A stretch of DNA of 38,093 nucleotides from Paucilactobacillus wasatchensis (GCF_000876205.1 NZ_AWTT01000016.1:1-38093); one strand, 5' to 3'; shown: positions 9,116 to 21,243, numbered from the stretch's first letter. Made by a program: numbers and translations. The notes: generated by a model not told the origin, from the letters alone.

Positions 9116-10093
9116 TTATTGATTGCGCCGTAACAGCAATTGTGTCAAATCAATCAATGGTGTCTGGACTGATTTTTTTGGTAATTGTTTGATTAGTGTC
9201 AGTGCTTCATTTGTCAGTTGATCTGCTAGCTCAGTTGCTCTGTCGGTGCCACCAGTTTCAATAACAATTTGTTGGATTCCTTTGGCATCAGCAGCAGTCA
9301 TCTTGTTTTTTTGATTTAATAAATGTTTTAGTCTACTGCGATCCGTTTCTAACGAAAGAATCAAGGGTAGTGTATAAACACCTTGGCGAACATCTTCTAA
9401 GGTTGGCTTTAAGGTTTTCTTTTTATTGCCAGTATAATCGAGTACGTCGTCACGAATTTGGTATGCTAAACCAATTTTTTTACCAATTTGGTGGGCAATT
9501 GCGATTGTAGCGGCATCGCTACCACTTAGTCGAGCACCTTGTGAGCAAGCCAATTCAAATAATTTGGCTGTTTTGCCTTCAATCTCCGTTAGGTACTGTT
9601 CGACAGTTGTTTTTTGATTATAGTTAAGCTGCATTTGATTCAGTTCACCATCTAGGATGGCATGCATGATGTCAGCATTAGCGGCAATATCTTGCATGTT
9701 GCTGGCCGATTGAATCACTTGCTTAAAGTACAGTGTAAATAAGAAATCACCGGCATAAATGGCGTTTTTTTGCCCATATACAGTGTGGATGGTGGCAACG
9801 TTGCGGCGTAATGGCGAATCATCAACTACATCATCATGAATAAGGGTTGCCACATGGAGTAATTCCAATGCAGCAGCGCCAGCTTGCAATTTAGTCGCGT
9901 CTTGATTGGGTCCCAAAGAACTGAATAAATAGAAATATCCTGGTCGCAAAAGCTTGCCACCAGCCCCAATAAGCTCTAAAATCTTTGTTTGAATAGGTTT
10001 GTTTTTTAGCGCCACCAAACTGAACATATATTGTTTAAGTTCATCAAGTTTAAGCGCGGTAGTTGGAAAATCTTTCCAAATTGAATGTGCCAT
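9116..10093 (-). CDS. Trans-polyprenyl diphosphate synthase (menaquinone side chain)
   Basis: It condenses isopentenyl diphosphate onto an allylic diphosphate to build the prenyl tail used by MenA. The 325-residue protein has both aspartate-rich motifs: DDVVD at 87-91 and DDVLD at 215-219, plus GGKLLRPG at about 45-52. The residue five before the first motif is alanine (Ala82), a small residue usually linked to long-chain products. It resembles the catalytic HepT/IspB-type subunit; no small partner subunit is visible, so a one-component enzyme or a distant partner is possible. The start is ATG after a weak TTGGGGTAA. It is divergent from menA, which supports the quinone role. Confidence 0.85.
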   Translation of the reverse strand: MAHSIWKDFPTTALKLDELKQYMFSLVALKNKPIQTKILELIGAGGKLLRPGYFYLFSSLGPNQDATKLQAGAAALELLHVATLIHDDVVDDSPLRRNVATIHTVYGQKNAIYAGDFLFTLYFKQVIQSASNMQDIAANADIMHAILDGELNQMQLNYNQKTTVEQYLTEIEGKTAKLFELACSQGARLSGSDAATIAIAHQIGKKIGLAYQIRDDVLDYTGNKKKTLKPTLEDVRQGVYTLPLILSLETDRSRLKHLLNQKNKMTAADAKGIQQIVIETGGTDRATELADQLTNEALTLIKQLPKKSVQTPLIDLTQLLLRRNQ

Positions 10094-10126
10094 TTTGTTA
10101 CCCCAAAGTGAGAATTTATATCTTTA

Positions 10127-10155
10127 ACGATACAAATAACTGTAAGCCTTGTCAA
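10127..10155 (-). promoter_or_regulatory. Promoter of the polyprenyl synthase gene
   Basis: On the minus strand a perfect TTGACA (10155-10150) is followed after 17 bp by TATCGT (10132-10127). It is the only good promoter in the short gap shared with menA. Confidence 0.6.
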
Positions 10156-10184
10156 TCTTATTTATTGTCTGGAGGAGCTTAATT

Positions 10185-11093
10185 TTGAAGCCCAAAGTAT
10201 TTTTAGAATTTGTTGAGATTCAATCGCTGATTGCATCCGTTTTTCCGTTTGTTTTAGGGATTATGTACGCCTACTATAACTACCATTTGATTCACGTTGG
10301 CAATATGATCTTATTTTTCATTGCAGCCAATGTATTACAAATGGCAGTGAATGCTAATGATAACTATCACGACTTTGTGCGTTCTAATGACGAGGCTGAG
10401 TTTAAATCCAAAACAAATGTGGTCGGAGTTAATCACATTTCAATTACAACTGTGAAGGCAATTACGTTTAGTCTGGCAGGTATAGCAGCTTTGATTGGTG
10501 TTTATCTGGTTACACAGGTCGGTTGGCCGTTGTTATGGCTCGGTTTATTTAGCTTTGCCGTTGGTTATTTTTATGCCGCTGGACCGCTGCCAATCTCCAA
10601 TACACCGTTTGGCGAACTTTTTTCAGGTTTTACGATGGGATTTATTATTTTTTTAATTGCCACTTTTTTAAATATTTACAATGTAGAAAGTCTAACTGCC
10701 AGTTTCATCTGGCGGGTACTATTAGCTTCTGGCATTGCCATTTTTGCTATTTCAAATATCATGTTGGCCAACAATATTTGTGATGAACAAGAGGACCGGA
10801 GAAACAATCGGAGGACTGCCGTTTTTTTCTTTGGTAAAGCTGTTATGCTACGTGTTTTTGCTCTAAGCTATGTGGCCGGATATGTTTGTTTAATTGCCGC
10901 GATTTTAATTGGAATTTTACCACGATTATCTTTGTTAACCCTGCTCAGCATCCCGTATGTATGGCATAATGTTCATATCTTCTTTCATAATCAGGTCAAA
11001 CGTGAAACATTCGTTTTGTCAGTGAAAAATTCAGTTGTGATTACGATGTGTTTTGCGATCGCAATGGGGCTGGGTATTTGGTTCAATCTTTAA
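10185..11093 (+). CDS. menA: 1,4-dihydroxy-2-naphthoate polyprenyltransferase
   Basis: UbiA-family membrane enzyme that joins the polyprenyl tail to 1,4-dihydroxy-2-naphthoate, giving demethylmenaquinone. Two Asp-rich catalytic motifs are present: NDNYHDFVRSND near residues 58-69 and NNICDEQEDRRNN near 195-207, with about eight or nine membrane helices between and after. I take the TTG start because GGAGGAG lies 7 nt upstream, giving 302 residues (MKPKVFLEFVEIQ). An earlier in-frame TTG has no ribosome site. With the divergent synthase and the upstream cyd operon it forms the quinone and oxidase part of a respiratory chain. The rest of the men pathway is not in the window, so a naphthoate precursor may be taken from outside. 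Confidence 0.88.
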   Translation: MKPKVFLEFVEIQSLIASVFPFVLGIMYAYYNYHLIHVGNMILFFIAANVLQMAVNANDNYHDFVRSNDEAEFKSKTNVVGVNHISITTVKAITFSLAGIAALIGVYLVTQVGWPLLWLGLFSFAVGYFYAAGPLPISNTPFGELFSGFTMGFIIFLIATFLNIYNVESLTASFIWRVLLASGIAIFAISNIMLANNICDEQEDRRNNRRTAVFFFGKAVMLRVFALSYVAGYVCLIAAILIGILPRLSLLTLLSIPYVWHNVHIFFHNQVKRETFVLSVKNSVVITMCFAIAMGLGIWFNL

Positions 11094-11211
11094 GGAAGCC
11101 CTAAATCGTAGCGATTATTGTTCATTGTGTGTATTAACAGTGTAAAATGACCTGAATAGCATCTGTAGGGTGGTTGTTGATGTAGCTAAGAAAATGGGAG
11201 TGTGAAACTGG

Positions 11212-12452
<1,241 letters not shown>

Positions 12453-12475
12453 TAGGTTAGATGAGGTGAACCATA

Positions 12476-13627
12476 GTGAGCACAGAAAATAAACATGTCT
12501 TATATCCAGGTAAAACGCTGGGCATTATCGGTAATGGCTATAACAGCGCTCGATTAATACAAACTGCACAACGCGCTGGCTTTCGCGCTGGTGCATATGG
12601 ACAACAAGCTACTGATGCAGCAATGAAACAAGCCGATTTTAAGGTAGCTGGTGCTTTAACTGACCGCAATAAATTGAAGGAATTTGCTCAGGAATGTGAT
12701 GCAATTACATACATGGACGCCAATGTTGATGCAGCAGTAGTTGAATATATCAGTCAATACGCATGGGTTCCTCAGGGCAAAGAAACGCTGGAAATTATTC
12801 AAGATCGATTATTGGAACGGGCCTTTTTTGACCAAATTAACGTGAATATAGCACCCTATGTGACGGTAATTGGGTTAGATGACTTGTACCAGTCGATTGA
12901 TTCAATTGGCTATCCGGCCGTTTTAAAGCCGATTCAACGCGGTCTTGGTGAACGCTCGATGTTAATTAACAAGCAGTCGGATATTGCCAAAGCAGCCGAT
13001 TTTCTTGAAACGGGGACGTATGTGCTAGAGTCTTACATCCCACATGCTCATGAATTTTCATTGGTAATGGTCAAGGGACAACAAGACACACAAGCTTTTC
13101 CATTGATAGAAATGAAATTAGTGGCACAAAAATTAGTTGAAGCCGCTGCACCGGTGCAATTGGCTGAAGATGTGCTCACTGAAATAATGCGAATCGGCAC
13201 TTCGGTGGCGCAAGCGTTACAATATGTGGGTATTTTCGAACTGGGCTTTTATCTAACGGATACCGGTACATTATATGTTAAAGGGATTACACCTGCATTA
13301 ACCACGCAGGCAAATGTGTTTGATCAAGCTAGCAATGTTGACCAATATGAACAACATTTGCGGGCCATTATTGGGGTGCCACTACAGCCAATTAAGGCGC
13401 TACAACCTGCGATCATGATGAAAATTCAGCCGAACCAAATGGACGATATTCGGACGCAGTGGTTGTTGAAGGATAACTGGCAATTTACATTCTATCAAGC
13501 AGCTTTAGGGGCTCATGATACGGCTGTTGGTCATGTTTTGGTAACCGGCAATGAGCTGGATAAACTTCAATTACAAATTGATAACACTGAGGTTTGGGAC
13601 AGCGATACATTACCTGAACAAAAATAA
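12476..13627 (+). CDS. PurK-like ATP-grasp protein with altered active site
   Basis: The fold and length (383 residues) fit N5-carboxyaminoimidazole ribonucleotide synthase, which uses ATP and bicarbonate on AIR in purine synthesis. Several hallmarks are changed. The N-terminal GGGQLGRM-type loop reads GNGYNSARL (about 19-27). The ATP-lid lysine survives as Lys151 in YPAVLKP, but the usual glycine-rich RGGYDGKGQ reads QRGLGERSM. The C-terminal NEIAPRPHNSG motif reads VKGITPALTTQ (about 268-278), losing the metal-binding and catalytic residues. GTG start with GAGGTGA 6 nt upstream. No purE is next to it. It may be a paralogue with another or regulatory role, or a decayed PurK. Confidence 0.7.
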   Translation: MSTENKHVLYPGKTLGIIGNGYNSARLIQTAQRAGFRAGAYGQQATDAAMKQADFKVAGALTDRNKLKEFAQECDAITYMDANVDAAVVEYISQYAWVPQGKETLEIIQDRLLERAFFDQINVNIAPYVTVIGLDDLYQSIDSIGYPAVLKPIQRGLGERSMLINKQSDIAKAADFLETGTYVLESYIPHAHEFSLVMVKGQQDTQAFPLIEMKLVAQKLVEAAAPVQLAEDVLTEIMRIGTSVAQALQYVGIFELGFYLTDTGTLYVKGITPALTTQANVFDQASNVDQYEQHLRAIIGVPLQPIKALQPAIMMKIQPNQMDDIRTQWLLKDNWQFTFYQAALGAHDTAVGHVLVTGNELDKLQLQIDNTEVWDSDTLPEQK

Positions 13628-13629
13628 CG

Positions 13630-13682
13630 AAAACCAATCACTATTTTGTCGCAATTACGCTGACAACTAGTGGTTGGTTTTT
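13630..13682 (+). terminator. Rho-independent terminator after the xpt operon
   Basis: AAAACCAATCACTA pairs with TAGTGGTTGGTTTTT with one G-T pair, and the inner TTGTC/GACAA extends the stem. A T-run follows on the plus strand. Confidence 0.85.
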
Positions 13683-13736
13683 AATTATTGTGATTTGAGA
13701 AAATTAGTCTGAGATAACCAATTGCGCCGCTGGATT

Positions 13737-13745
13737 TGTTATAAT
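13737..13745 (+). promoter_or_regulatory. Extended -10 promoter of pcrA
   Basis: TGTTATAAT is a perfect extended -10 (TG-N-TATAAT) 37 bp before the pcrA start. No good -35 lies at 16-18 bp, which is normal for this promoter class. Confidence 0.55.
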
Positions 13746-13781
13746 ATTCAGTGACTGAATTTAGAGAGGATTGAATGCATC

Positions 13782-16019
13782 GTGGCACGCCAAACATTAT
13801 TAACAGGAATGAACGATAAACAACAAGAGGCCGTTTTGCATACCGAAGGGCCGTTATTGGTAATGGCTGGGGCTGGCTCTGGGAAAACACGAGTTTTGAC
13901 TCACCGAATTGCTTATCTAATTGAGGAAAAAGATGTCAATCCATGGAATGTGTTAGCAATTACTTTCACTAATAAAGCGGCTAAAGAAATGCGCCTTCGA
14001 GTTGGCAAATTACTGGACGAAGGGGCGCGCGATGTTTGGGTTTCAACGTTCCACGCATTGTGTGTTCGAATTTTACGGCGTGATATTGAGCAAATTGGTT
14101 ACAATCGGGCCTTTACGATCGCCGACACTGGCGAACAACGGACATTGCTCAAACGAGTTTGTATTGATTTGAATGTGGACGTAAAAAAATATGATCCTAA
14201 AGCTTTGTTAGCAGCGATTTCGAATGCTAAAAACGCATTGCAAACGCCTGCCGACTATGCCAAGGAAGCTAATAGTTCGTTTGAAGAAACTACGGCTAAA
14301 GTTTACAAGGCGTATCAAAGAGGATTACGGGATAACCAGGCGGTCGATTTTGATGATTTAATCATGTTGACGATTCAATTGTTCGAAGAAAACCCAGCAA
14401 CCCTGAGCTTTTATCAGAATAAATTTCATTATATTCATGTTGATGAATACCAAGATACCAACGATGCTCAGTACAAACTAGTAAATTTACTAGCCCAACA
14501 ATTTCGGAATTTATGTGTTGTTGGCGATGCCGACCAGAGTATTTATGGTTGGCGTGGTGCGAATATGGAAAATATTCTTAATTTTGAACATGATTATCCG
14601 GATGCCAAAACGGTGATGCTGGAACAAAATTATCGTTCCACGCAGACTATTTTGGATGCCGCTAATGAAGTAATTGAAAATAATATGTATCGTCGCAAGA
14701 AAAACCTGTGGACGGAAAATGGCGCTGGTGAACCGATTTCGTATTATCGGGCTCAAAACGAAAATGATGAGGCCCACTTTGTGGTGTCCAAAATTAATGA
14801 AGAAATTAAAGAGCATCATTTAAATTATAATGATTTCGCTGTTTTATACCGGACTAACGCCCAGTCACGAACCATCGAAGAAACATTTTTGAAAGCCAAT
14901 GTTCCTTATACAATGGTCGGTGGCCACAAGTTTTACGATCGTAAGGAAATTAGGGACGTTTTGTCATATTTAACATTGCTAGTTAATCCAGATGACTCAA
15001 TGAGCTTTGAGCGGGTAGTTAACGAACCTAAGCGTGGGATTGGTTCAAGCAGTGTTGATAAACTACGAGTGTTTGCACGAGAGCACGGCTGGTCATTGCT
15101 AGAGGCATCACATAATATAGCTATTAATAATGAATTAACCAGTCGTGCGCTTAATAAAATTGAAGATTTTGGCGATTTAATTGGTGACTTAACTAAGATG
15201 GTGGCATATTTATCTGTCACTGATTTAACCGAACAAATCTTGGAAAAAAGTGGCTACTTAACGATCTTAAAGGCTGACAAAAGCCTGGAATCACAATCAC
15301 GACAAGAAAACTTACAAGAATTCATGTCAGTGACTAAAGAATATGACGATGCACACCAAGATGATGAGGTTGAATCAAACGCCAATAAAGTGACGGATTT
15401 TCTAGCTGATTTAGCATTAGTATCGGCTCAAGATGATGTTGACGAAGAGTCTGCGGCCGTGACGTTGATGACGTTACACGCTGCTAAAGGGTTGGAATTT
15501 CCAGTTGTCTTTTTGATGGGGCTGGAAGAGGGGATTTTCCCGCTTTCACGTGCAATCATGGAAGATGATGAGCTTGAAGAGGAGCGTCGATTAGCATATG
15601 TTGGGATTACCCGGGCTAAACGCAAGTTGTATTTGTCGAATGCATATTCAAGAATGTTGTATGGGCGCAGACAAAATAATCAGGCATCGCGGTTTGTGGA
15701 AGAAATCAATCCGGATTTAATTCATGTTGAAAATGAAAATGCAGCTGCCGTTCCAGATAGCCGGCCAGTACCGTTTGCACATAAAAATGCAACGGCAACC
15801 ACATATAAACGTAAAGTGGTGCCAATGGTTAAAAATACAGGCACTGGTGCAGATAAGGAAAGTTGGAAGACGGGCGACAAGGTGACCCATAAAAAATGGG
15901 GTCAGGGAACAGTGGTCAAAGTTGCGGGTGCAGGCGATAACATGGAATTAGATATCGCCTTTCCAGAACAGGGAATCAAGCGACTACTAGCAAGTTTTGC
16001 ACCGATAACAAAAGTATAG
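13782..16019 (+). CDS. pcrA: ATP-dependent DNA helicase PcrA (UvrD/Rep family)
   Basis: Superfamily 1A 3'-5' helicase acting in repair, rolling-circle replication and removal of RecA filaments. The 745 residues carry all motifs: Walker A AGAGSGKT (29-36), motif II VDEYQDT (about 220-226), motif III GDADQSIYGWRGA, the TLMTLHAAKGLEFPVVFL segment and motif VI EERRLAYVGITRAKRKLYL. A Tudor-like C-terminal domain (WKTGDKVTHKKWGQGTVVKV) closes the protein. The start is GTG with AGAGAGGA 11 nt upstream; the ATG at residue 10 is an alternative. It begins the conserved pcrA-ligA-camS group. Its TAG stop is fused to the left boundary of a hairpin repeat. Confidence 0.96.
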   Translation: MARQTLLTGMNDKQQEAVLHTEGPLLVMAGAGSGKTRVLTHRIAYLIEEKDVNPWNVLAITFTNKAAKEMRLRVGKLLDEGARDVWVSTFHALCVRILRRDIEQIGYNRAFTIADTGEQRTLLKRVCIDLNVDVKKYDPKALLAAISNAKNALQTPADYAKEANSSFEETTAKVYKAYQRGLRDNQAVDFDDLIMLTIQLFEENPATLSFYQNKFHYIHVDEYQDTNDAQYKLVNLLAQQFRNLCVVGDADQSIYGWRGANMENILNFEHDYPDAKTVMLEQNYRSTQTILDAANEVIENNMYRRKKNLWTENGAGEPISYYRAQNENDEAHFVVSKINEEIKEHHLNYNDFAVLYRTNAQSRTIEETFLKANVPYTMVGGHKFYDRKEIRDVLSYLTLLVNPDDSMSFERVVNEPKRGIGSSSVDKLRVFAREHGWSLLEASHNIAINNELTSRALNKIEDFGDLIGDLTKMVAYLSVTDLTEQILEKSGYLTILKADKSLESQSRQENLQEFMSVTKEYDDAHQDDEVESNANKVTDFLADLALVSAQDDVDEESAAVTLMTLHAAKGLEFPVVFLMGLEEGIFPLSRAIMEDDELEEERRLAYVGITRAKRKLYLSNAYSRMLYGRRQNNQASRFVEEINPDLIHVENENAAAVPDSRPVPFAHKNATATTYKRKVVPMVKNTGTGADKESWKTGDKVTHKKWGQGTVVKVAGAGDNMELDIAFPEQGIKRLLASFAPITKV

Positions 16020-16020
16020 A

Positions 16021-16131
16021 GTGCGGAGCAACCCGATTAGCGTCCGTGGTGTAACACATGATTATTGATGGCTTGAATTGTAGCCATTGATAAGCATGAG
16101 TTACACAATAGGGAGCTGGGTTGTGCAGCAC
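16021..16131 (-). repeat. Folded hairpin element, copy 1 of a tandem pair (pcrA-ligA)
   Basis: An imperfect palindrome of 111 bp, beginning 1 nt after the pcrA stop. Outer arms GTGCGGAGCAACCC and GGGTTGTGCAGCAC pair. The long inner arms (about 23 nt each) pair with several G-T pairs around a TGAATTGT loop. The unpaired parts keep the family motifs: CGATTAG-N4-CGTGG on the left, and CAG-N4-CTAT when the right arm is read from its own end. Orientation is opposite to the copies at 25.8 kb and 37.4 kb. Confidence 0.85.
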
Positions 16132-16143
16132 ATTTCAGCCAGG

Positions 16144-16255
16144 GCGTGGAGCAACTCGATTAGCTTTCGTGGCGTAACACATGATTATTGATGGCTGTGA
16201 ATTGCAGCCATTGATAAGCATGAGTTACACAATAGGAAGCTGGGTTTCGCAGCAC
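16144..16255 (-). repeat. Folded hairpin element, copy 2 of a tandem pair (pcrA-ligA)
   Basis: About 85-90% like copy 1 by eye, separated from it by 12 nt. Some differences lie at paired positions: the inner variable helix reads CTTCC/CTTTC here against CTCCC/CGTCC in copy 1. The pair fills most of the 283-nt pcrA-ligA gap. No strong T-run follows, so read-through into ligA is plausible. Confidence 0.85.
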
Positions 16256-16296
16256 ATTTAATCAAACAACACGAAAAACCAAACCAAGTGAGATAA

Positions 16297-18335
<2,039 letters not shown>

Positions 18336-18336
<1 letters not shown>

Positions 18337-19466
18337 TGAAATGGAAAAAAATTAGAACTGCGTTACTGTTAGTTGTCAGTACAACTGTATTGGCTGCATG
18401 TAGTTTTGGCAGTAGTAGTTCAAGTTCGAGCAAATCATCAAAGTACACGACGACTGGGTCAGCAGCTAGTGGCACCTACGAAGGTGTGATTAAAAACGGC
18501 AAGTACCAAACAAGTAAGTCGCGTGGAGTTAACGTGGCGCAAAATGATAACACTTTTAATTTGAAAAGTTTTGAAACTGGATTAACCAATGTTTCTAAAA
18601 AAGTTTTTTCAACTAAGAGCTATATTTTCCAAGAGGGTCAGTATTTAAATACTAGTACAGTTGAAAACTGGTTAGGTCGTGTTTCTGGCAGTAATAAAAC
18701 TGGTTTGAACCCCAAAAAAGGTAAAACTAACGGTAAACGTAATCCAATTTACGTCCAGCAAATCGAAGAACAAGATTATATGAAGCAAAGTGGCGATAAT
18801 CTGAAGTTACATGGCATCACAGTCGGAATTGGTCTTAATTCGGTTGATTATTATCGCAAAACTACCGATGGCCCTCAATACAAACAAAAAATTAGTGACG
18901 CTGATTTAAGAGCTTACGGTGAAAAAGCAGCACAAAAGGTTTTGACGCGCTTACGTCAGAAAAAAGGTCTAAAGAATGTACCAATTGTGATTGCATTATA
19001 TAAGCAAGCATCTAATGATAGTTTAGTTGGGGGAGTATTCTTTGAATACACATCTAACAGCGGTAATCAGCTGTCTAGTTGGAAAGAACTGAATATTGAA
19101 AATAAGGTCTTCCCAAAGGCGTCTGACTCAACTACGTCAAACAGTAATGGTCAGACGGATAATAGTACGTTTAGTAACTTTAAGAGCCAAGTTCAATCGT
19201 TCTTCCCTAATTTGAGTGGTGTAACGGCACAAGCCCAATACAAAGATGGTAATCTGTCGGGGATGCACATTACGGTAACAACGCAATTTTACAGTGAAAC
19301 CGAAATTACAAGTTTTACTCAATATATTGCACAGGCAGCATCCAAATACCTGCCAAGCGGAATCCCAATCGACATCAAGATTCAATCATCGTCAGAGATG
19401 CAAGCATTCGTCTACAGAGATTCGGGCCAAAGTAAGTTCTCGAGTCATGTGTTCGAAAGCTATTAG
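18336..19466 (+). CDS. camS: CamS family sex-pheromone-type lipoprotein
   Basis: Exported lipoprotein of unknown core role; in enterococci and staphylococci the cleaved signal peptide of homologues yields a pheromone peptide. The 376-residue protein has a basic start, a hydrophobic core and the lipobox VLAAC with Cys22 as the lipidated residue, followed by a serine-rich linker (about 24-34). The large C-terminal part fits the CamS fold. The GTG start overlaps the ligA stop and has GAAGGAGG upstream. Position after pcrA-ligA is conserved in Firmicutes. The TAG stop is joined to the edge of a hairpin repeat. Any peptide released from the signal sequence here is inference only. Confidence 0.9.
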
Positions 19467-19467
19467 A

Positions 19468-19581
19468 GTGTAAAACGACGCGTTAAGATGGCGTGGTATA
19501 AAGCAAATAATCCTCCTACGGTTCGCAGAGCCGTAGGAGGATTATTTGCTTTATACATTAGCCATCTGCGTCGTTTTACAC
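19468..19581 (-). repeat. Folded hairpin element after camS, near-perfect palindrome
   Basis: This copy of 114 bp begins 1 nt after the camS stop. Outer arms GTGTAAAACGACGC and GCGTCGTTTTACAC pair perfectly. Inner arms of 26 nt (starting GTATAAAGCAAATAATCC) also pair perfectly. The family bulge CGTTAAG and GGCGTGG motif lie on the left, and the right arm read from its end gives CAGATGGCTAA. Of all copies this has the most complete pairing. The inner right arm contains GTAGGAGGATT, a fortuitous ribosome-site look-alike. Confidence 0.88.
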
Positions 19582-19850
19582 GTTTCATCAATAAAGAAAA
19601 AGAGCCAGTTCGCAGAGCCGTAGGAGGATTATTTGCTTTATACATTAGCCATCTGCGTCGTTTTACACGTTTCATCAATAAAGAAAAAGAGCCGGTTCGC
19701 AGAGACGTAGGAGGATTATTTGCTTTATACATTAGCCATCTGCGTCGTTTTACACGTTTCATCAATAAAGAAAAAGAGCCAGTTCGAACTACGAGCCGTA
19801 GGAGGATTATTTATTTTAGCCCTAGCTATCTGGCTTTATTCTCACGTTTC
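19522..19850 (+). repeat. Direct repeats of 87 bp made from one arm of the hairpin element
   Basis: Units begin at 19522, 19609, 19696 and 19783, an exact 87-nt period. Each holds the right arm of the camS hairpin element plus a 28-nt tail (TTTCATCAATAAAGAAAAAG and further). Units 1-3 are nearly identical; unit 4 is degenerate and trails off near 19850. The first unit overlaps the complete hairpin. Since 87 is divisible by 3, open frames run through the array on both strands, but they have no ribosome site and I do not call them genes. With the hairpin and promoter this accounts for the 655-nt gap between camS and adh. Confidence 0.88.
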
Positions 19851-19955
19851 CACAATAAAACAAGCGGCTACGGTTCACTCAACGGAACCGGTAAAAGATT
19901 GAAAGCATTAAATAATACTTCCAAAAGTTTGTTGTGACATTTTTCACTATATTAC

Positions 19956-19983
19956 TTGATATTTGTAAAAAAAGCACTACCAT
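19956..19983 (+). promoter_or_regulatory. Probable promoter of the alcohol dehydrogenase gene
   Basis: TTGATA (19956-19961), 16-bp spacer, TACCAT (19978-19983). The long leader of about 130 nt to the start codon is AT-rich without an evident hairpin. Confidence 0.5.
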
Positions 19984-19990
19984 AGAGTCA

Positions 19991-20005
19991 TAGAAAGCGT
20001 TTTCT
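19991..20005 (+). promoter_or_regulatory. cre-like CcpA site at the adh start point
   Basis: TAGAAAGCGTTTTCT is a near palindrome matching the cre consensus with one mismatch (A for T at position 2). It sits just downstream of the -10, a position for repression by CcpA. Confidence 0.6.
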
Positions 20006-20121
20006 TAAAAGTTGTTTATCAGAGTCATTTAGTTATTTCGGATTCAATAATTATTGTTCGGCTTATTTATTATGCTTTGTTCAGTAATTAATTTGTATAT
20101 AAATTATGGAGATGATTTGAG

Positions 20122-21243
20122 ATGCGAATTAAAGCAGCTGTTGTACCAAAAGTTGGAGACAAATTTATTATTAAAGATGATGTTGAACTAGCACCGTTAG
20201 AACCAGATGAATTACAAGTTCATATGGTTGCTAGTGGCATTTGTCATTCAGATGAAGCACTACGTAAAGGTGATGCTGGCTGGACATATCCAACGATCTT
20301 AGGGCACGAAGGCTCTGGTATTGTTGAAAAAGTGGGCGCTAATGTAACTCAGTTTGCACCAGGCGATCATATTGTTATGGCCTTTTATTCTGATGGAACG
20401 TGTGTGAACTGTATGCGTGGGATTCCAACTCAGTGTTTGAGCTACGCTAAGTACAATTTAAGTGGCTTCAAAGCTGATGGAAAAGATCACTTTACTGAAG
20501 CTGGGAACCATGTTGCAGATATGTTTGCACAATCGTCGTTTACCACCACGACAACAGTTCGTGAACGAAACTGTGTCAAGGTTGATAAGAGTCTAGACTT
20601 ACGTCGTCTTGGACCGTTAGGCTGTGGCTTTGAAACTGGTGCTGGTACTGTGTTTAATACATTGAAACCACAGGCAGGTACGACAATTGCTGTTTATGGA
20701 ACTGGCGCTGTTGGGGTGGCTGCAATGATGGCTGGCGCCATTGTTGGCTGCTCACGTGTTATTGCAATTGACGTGGTTCCTGAGCGGTTGGCATTGGCAA
20801 AGGAATGTGGTGCAACTGACACAATTAACAGTAAAGAGCAGGATACACAAGCAGAATTAATGAAGATTACTGATGGGCTGGGTGTTGACTTTGCTGTCGA
20901 TACGACTGGAATTAAATCAGTTATGCAAGGTTCAATTGATGGTTTGGCCATTGGTGGAACCGCGGCATTAATCGCTGTTACTCCACAATTAATTGAAGTT
21001 AGTTCATGGAATGATCTTTGTGTTGCTGATAAGAAAGTTATCGGTGTCAACATGGGTGATTCCATTCCTCAACGTGATGTCCCACGATTAATTCGCTACT
21101 TTGAAATGGGTAAATTCCCATTTGATAAGACTGAAAAATTTTATAAATTTGATGATATCAATCAAGCTAATGAAGATTCGGTTAACGGAAAAACAATCAA
21201 GCCTGTATTGGTCATTGATGAAGATTACGTTCCCGGTAAATAG
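20122..21243 (+). CDS. Zinc-dependent NAD-type alcohol dehydrogenase (aryl/benzyl alcohol dehydrogenase-like)
   Basis: Medium-chain dehydrogenase that interconverts alcohols and aldehydes with NAD. The catalytic zinc ligands are Cys41 (ICHSD), His62 (GHEGSG) and Cys168 (LGCGFETGAG). The Rossmann motif GTGAVG is at 193-198 with Asp217 ending the second strand, favouring NAD over NADP. The structural-zinc lobe reads DGTCVNCMRGIPTQC, so three cysteines (94, 97, 105) remain and the first ligand is Asp91. The start ATG follows GGAG. It lies alone between its own cre-controlled promoter and a strong terminator, splitting camS from gatCAB. The substrate is not readable; a role in redox balance is likely. 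Confidence 0.88.
   Translation: MRIKAAVVPKVGDKFIIKDDVELAPLEPDELQVHMVASGICHSDEALRKGDAGWTYPTILGHEGSGIVEKVGANVTQFAPGDHIVMAFYSDGTCVNCMRGIPTQCLSYAKYNLSGFKADGKDHFTEAGNHVADMFAQSSFTTTTTVRERNCVKVDKSLDLRRLGPLGCGFETGAGTVFNTLKPQAGTTIAVYGTGAVGVAAMMAGAIVGCSRVIAIDVVPERLALAKECGATDTINSKEQDTQAELMKITDGLGVDFAVDTTGIKSVMQGSIDGLAIGGTAALIAVTPQLIEVSSWNDLCVADKKVIGVNMGDSIPQRDVPRLIRYFEMGKFPFDKTEKFYKFDDINQANEDSVNGKTIKPVLVIDEDYVPGK

Noticed and set aside
19463-19937. Open reading frames on both strands through the 87-bp array, with repeated LFALYISHLRRFTRFINKEK units
   Set aside because: They exist because the period is divisible by 3; there is no ribosome site, and the sequence is explained as amplified hairpin arms.
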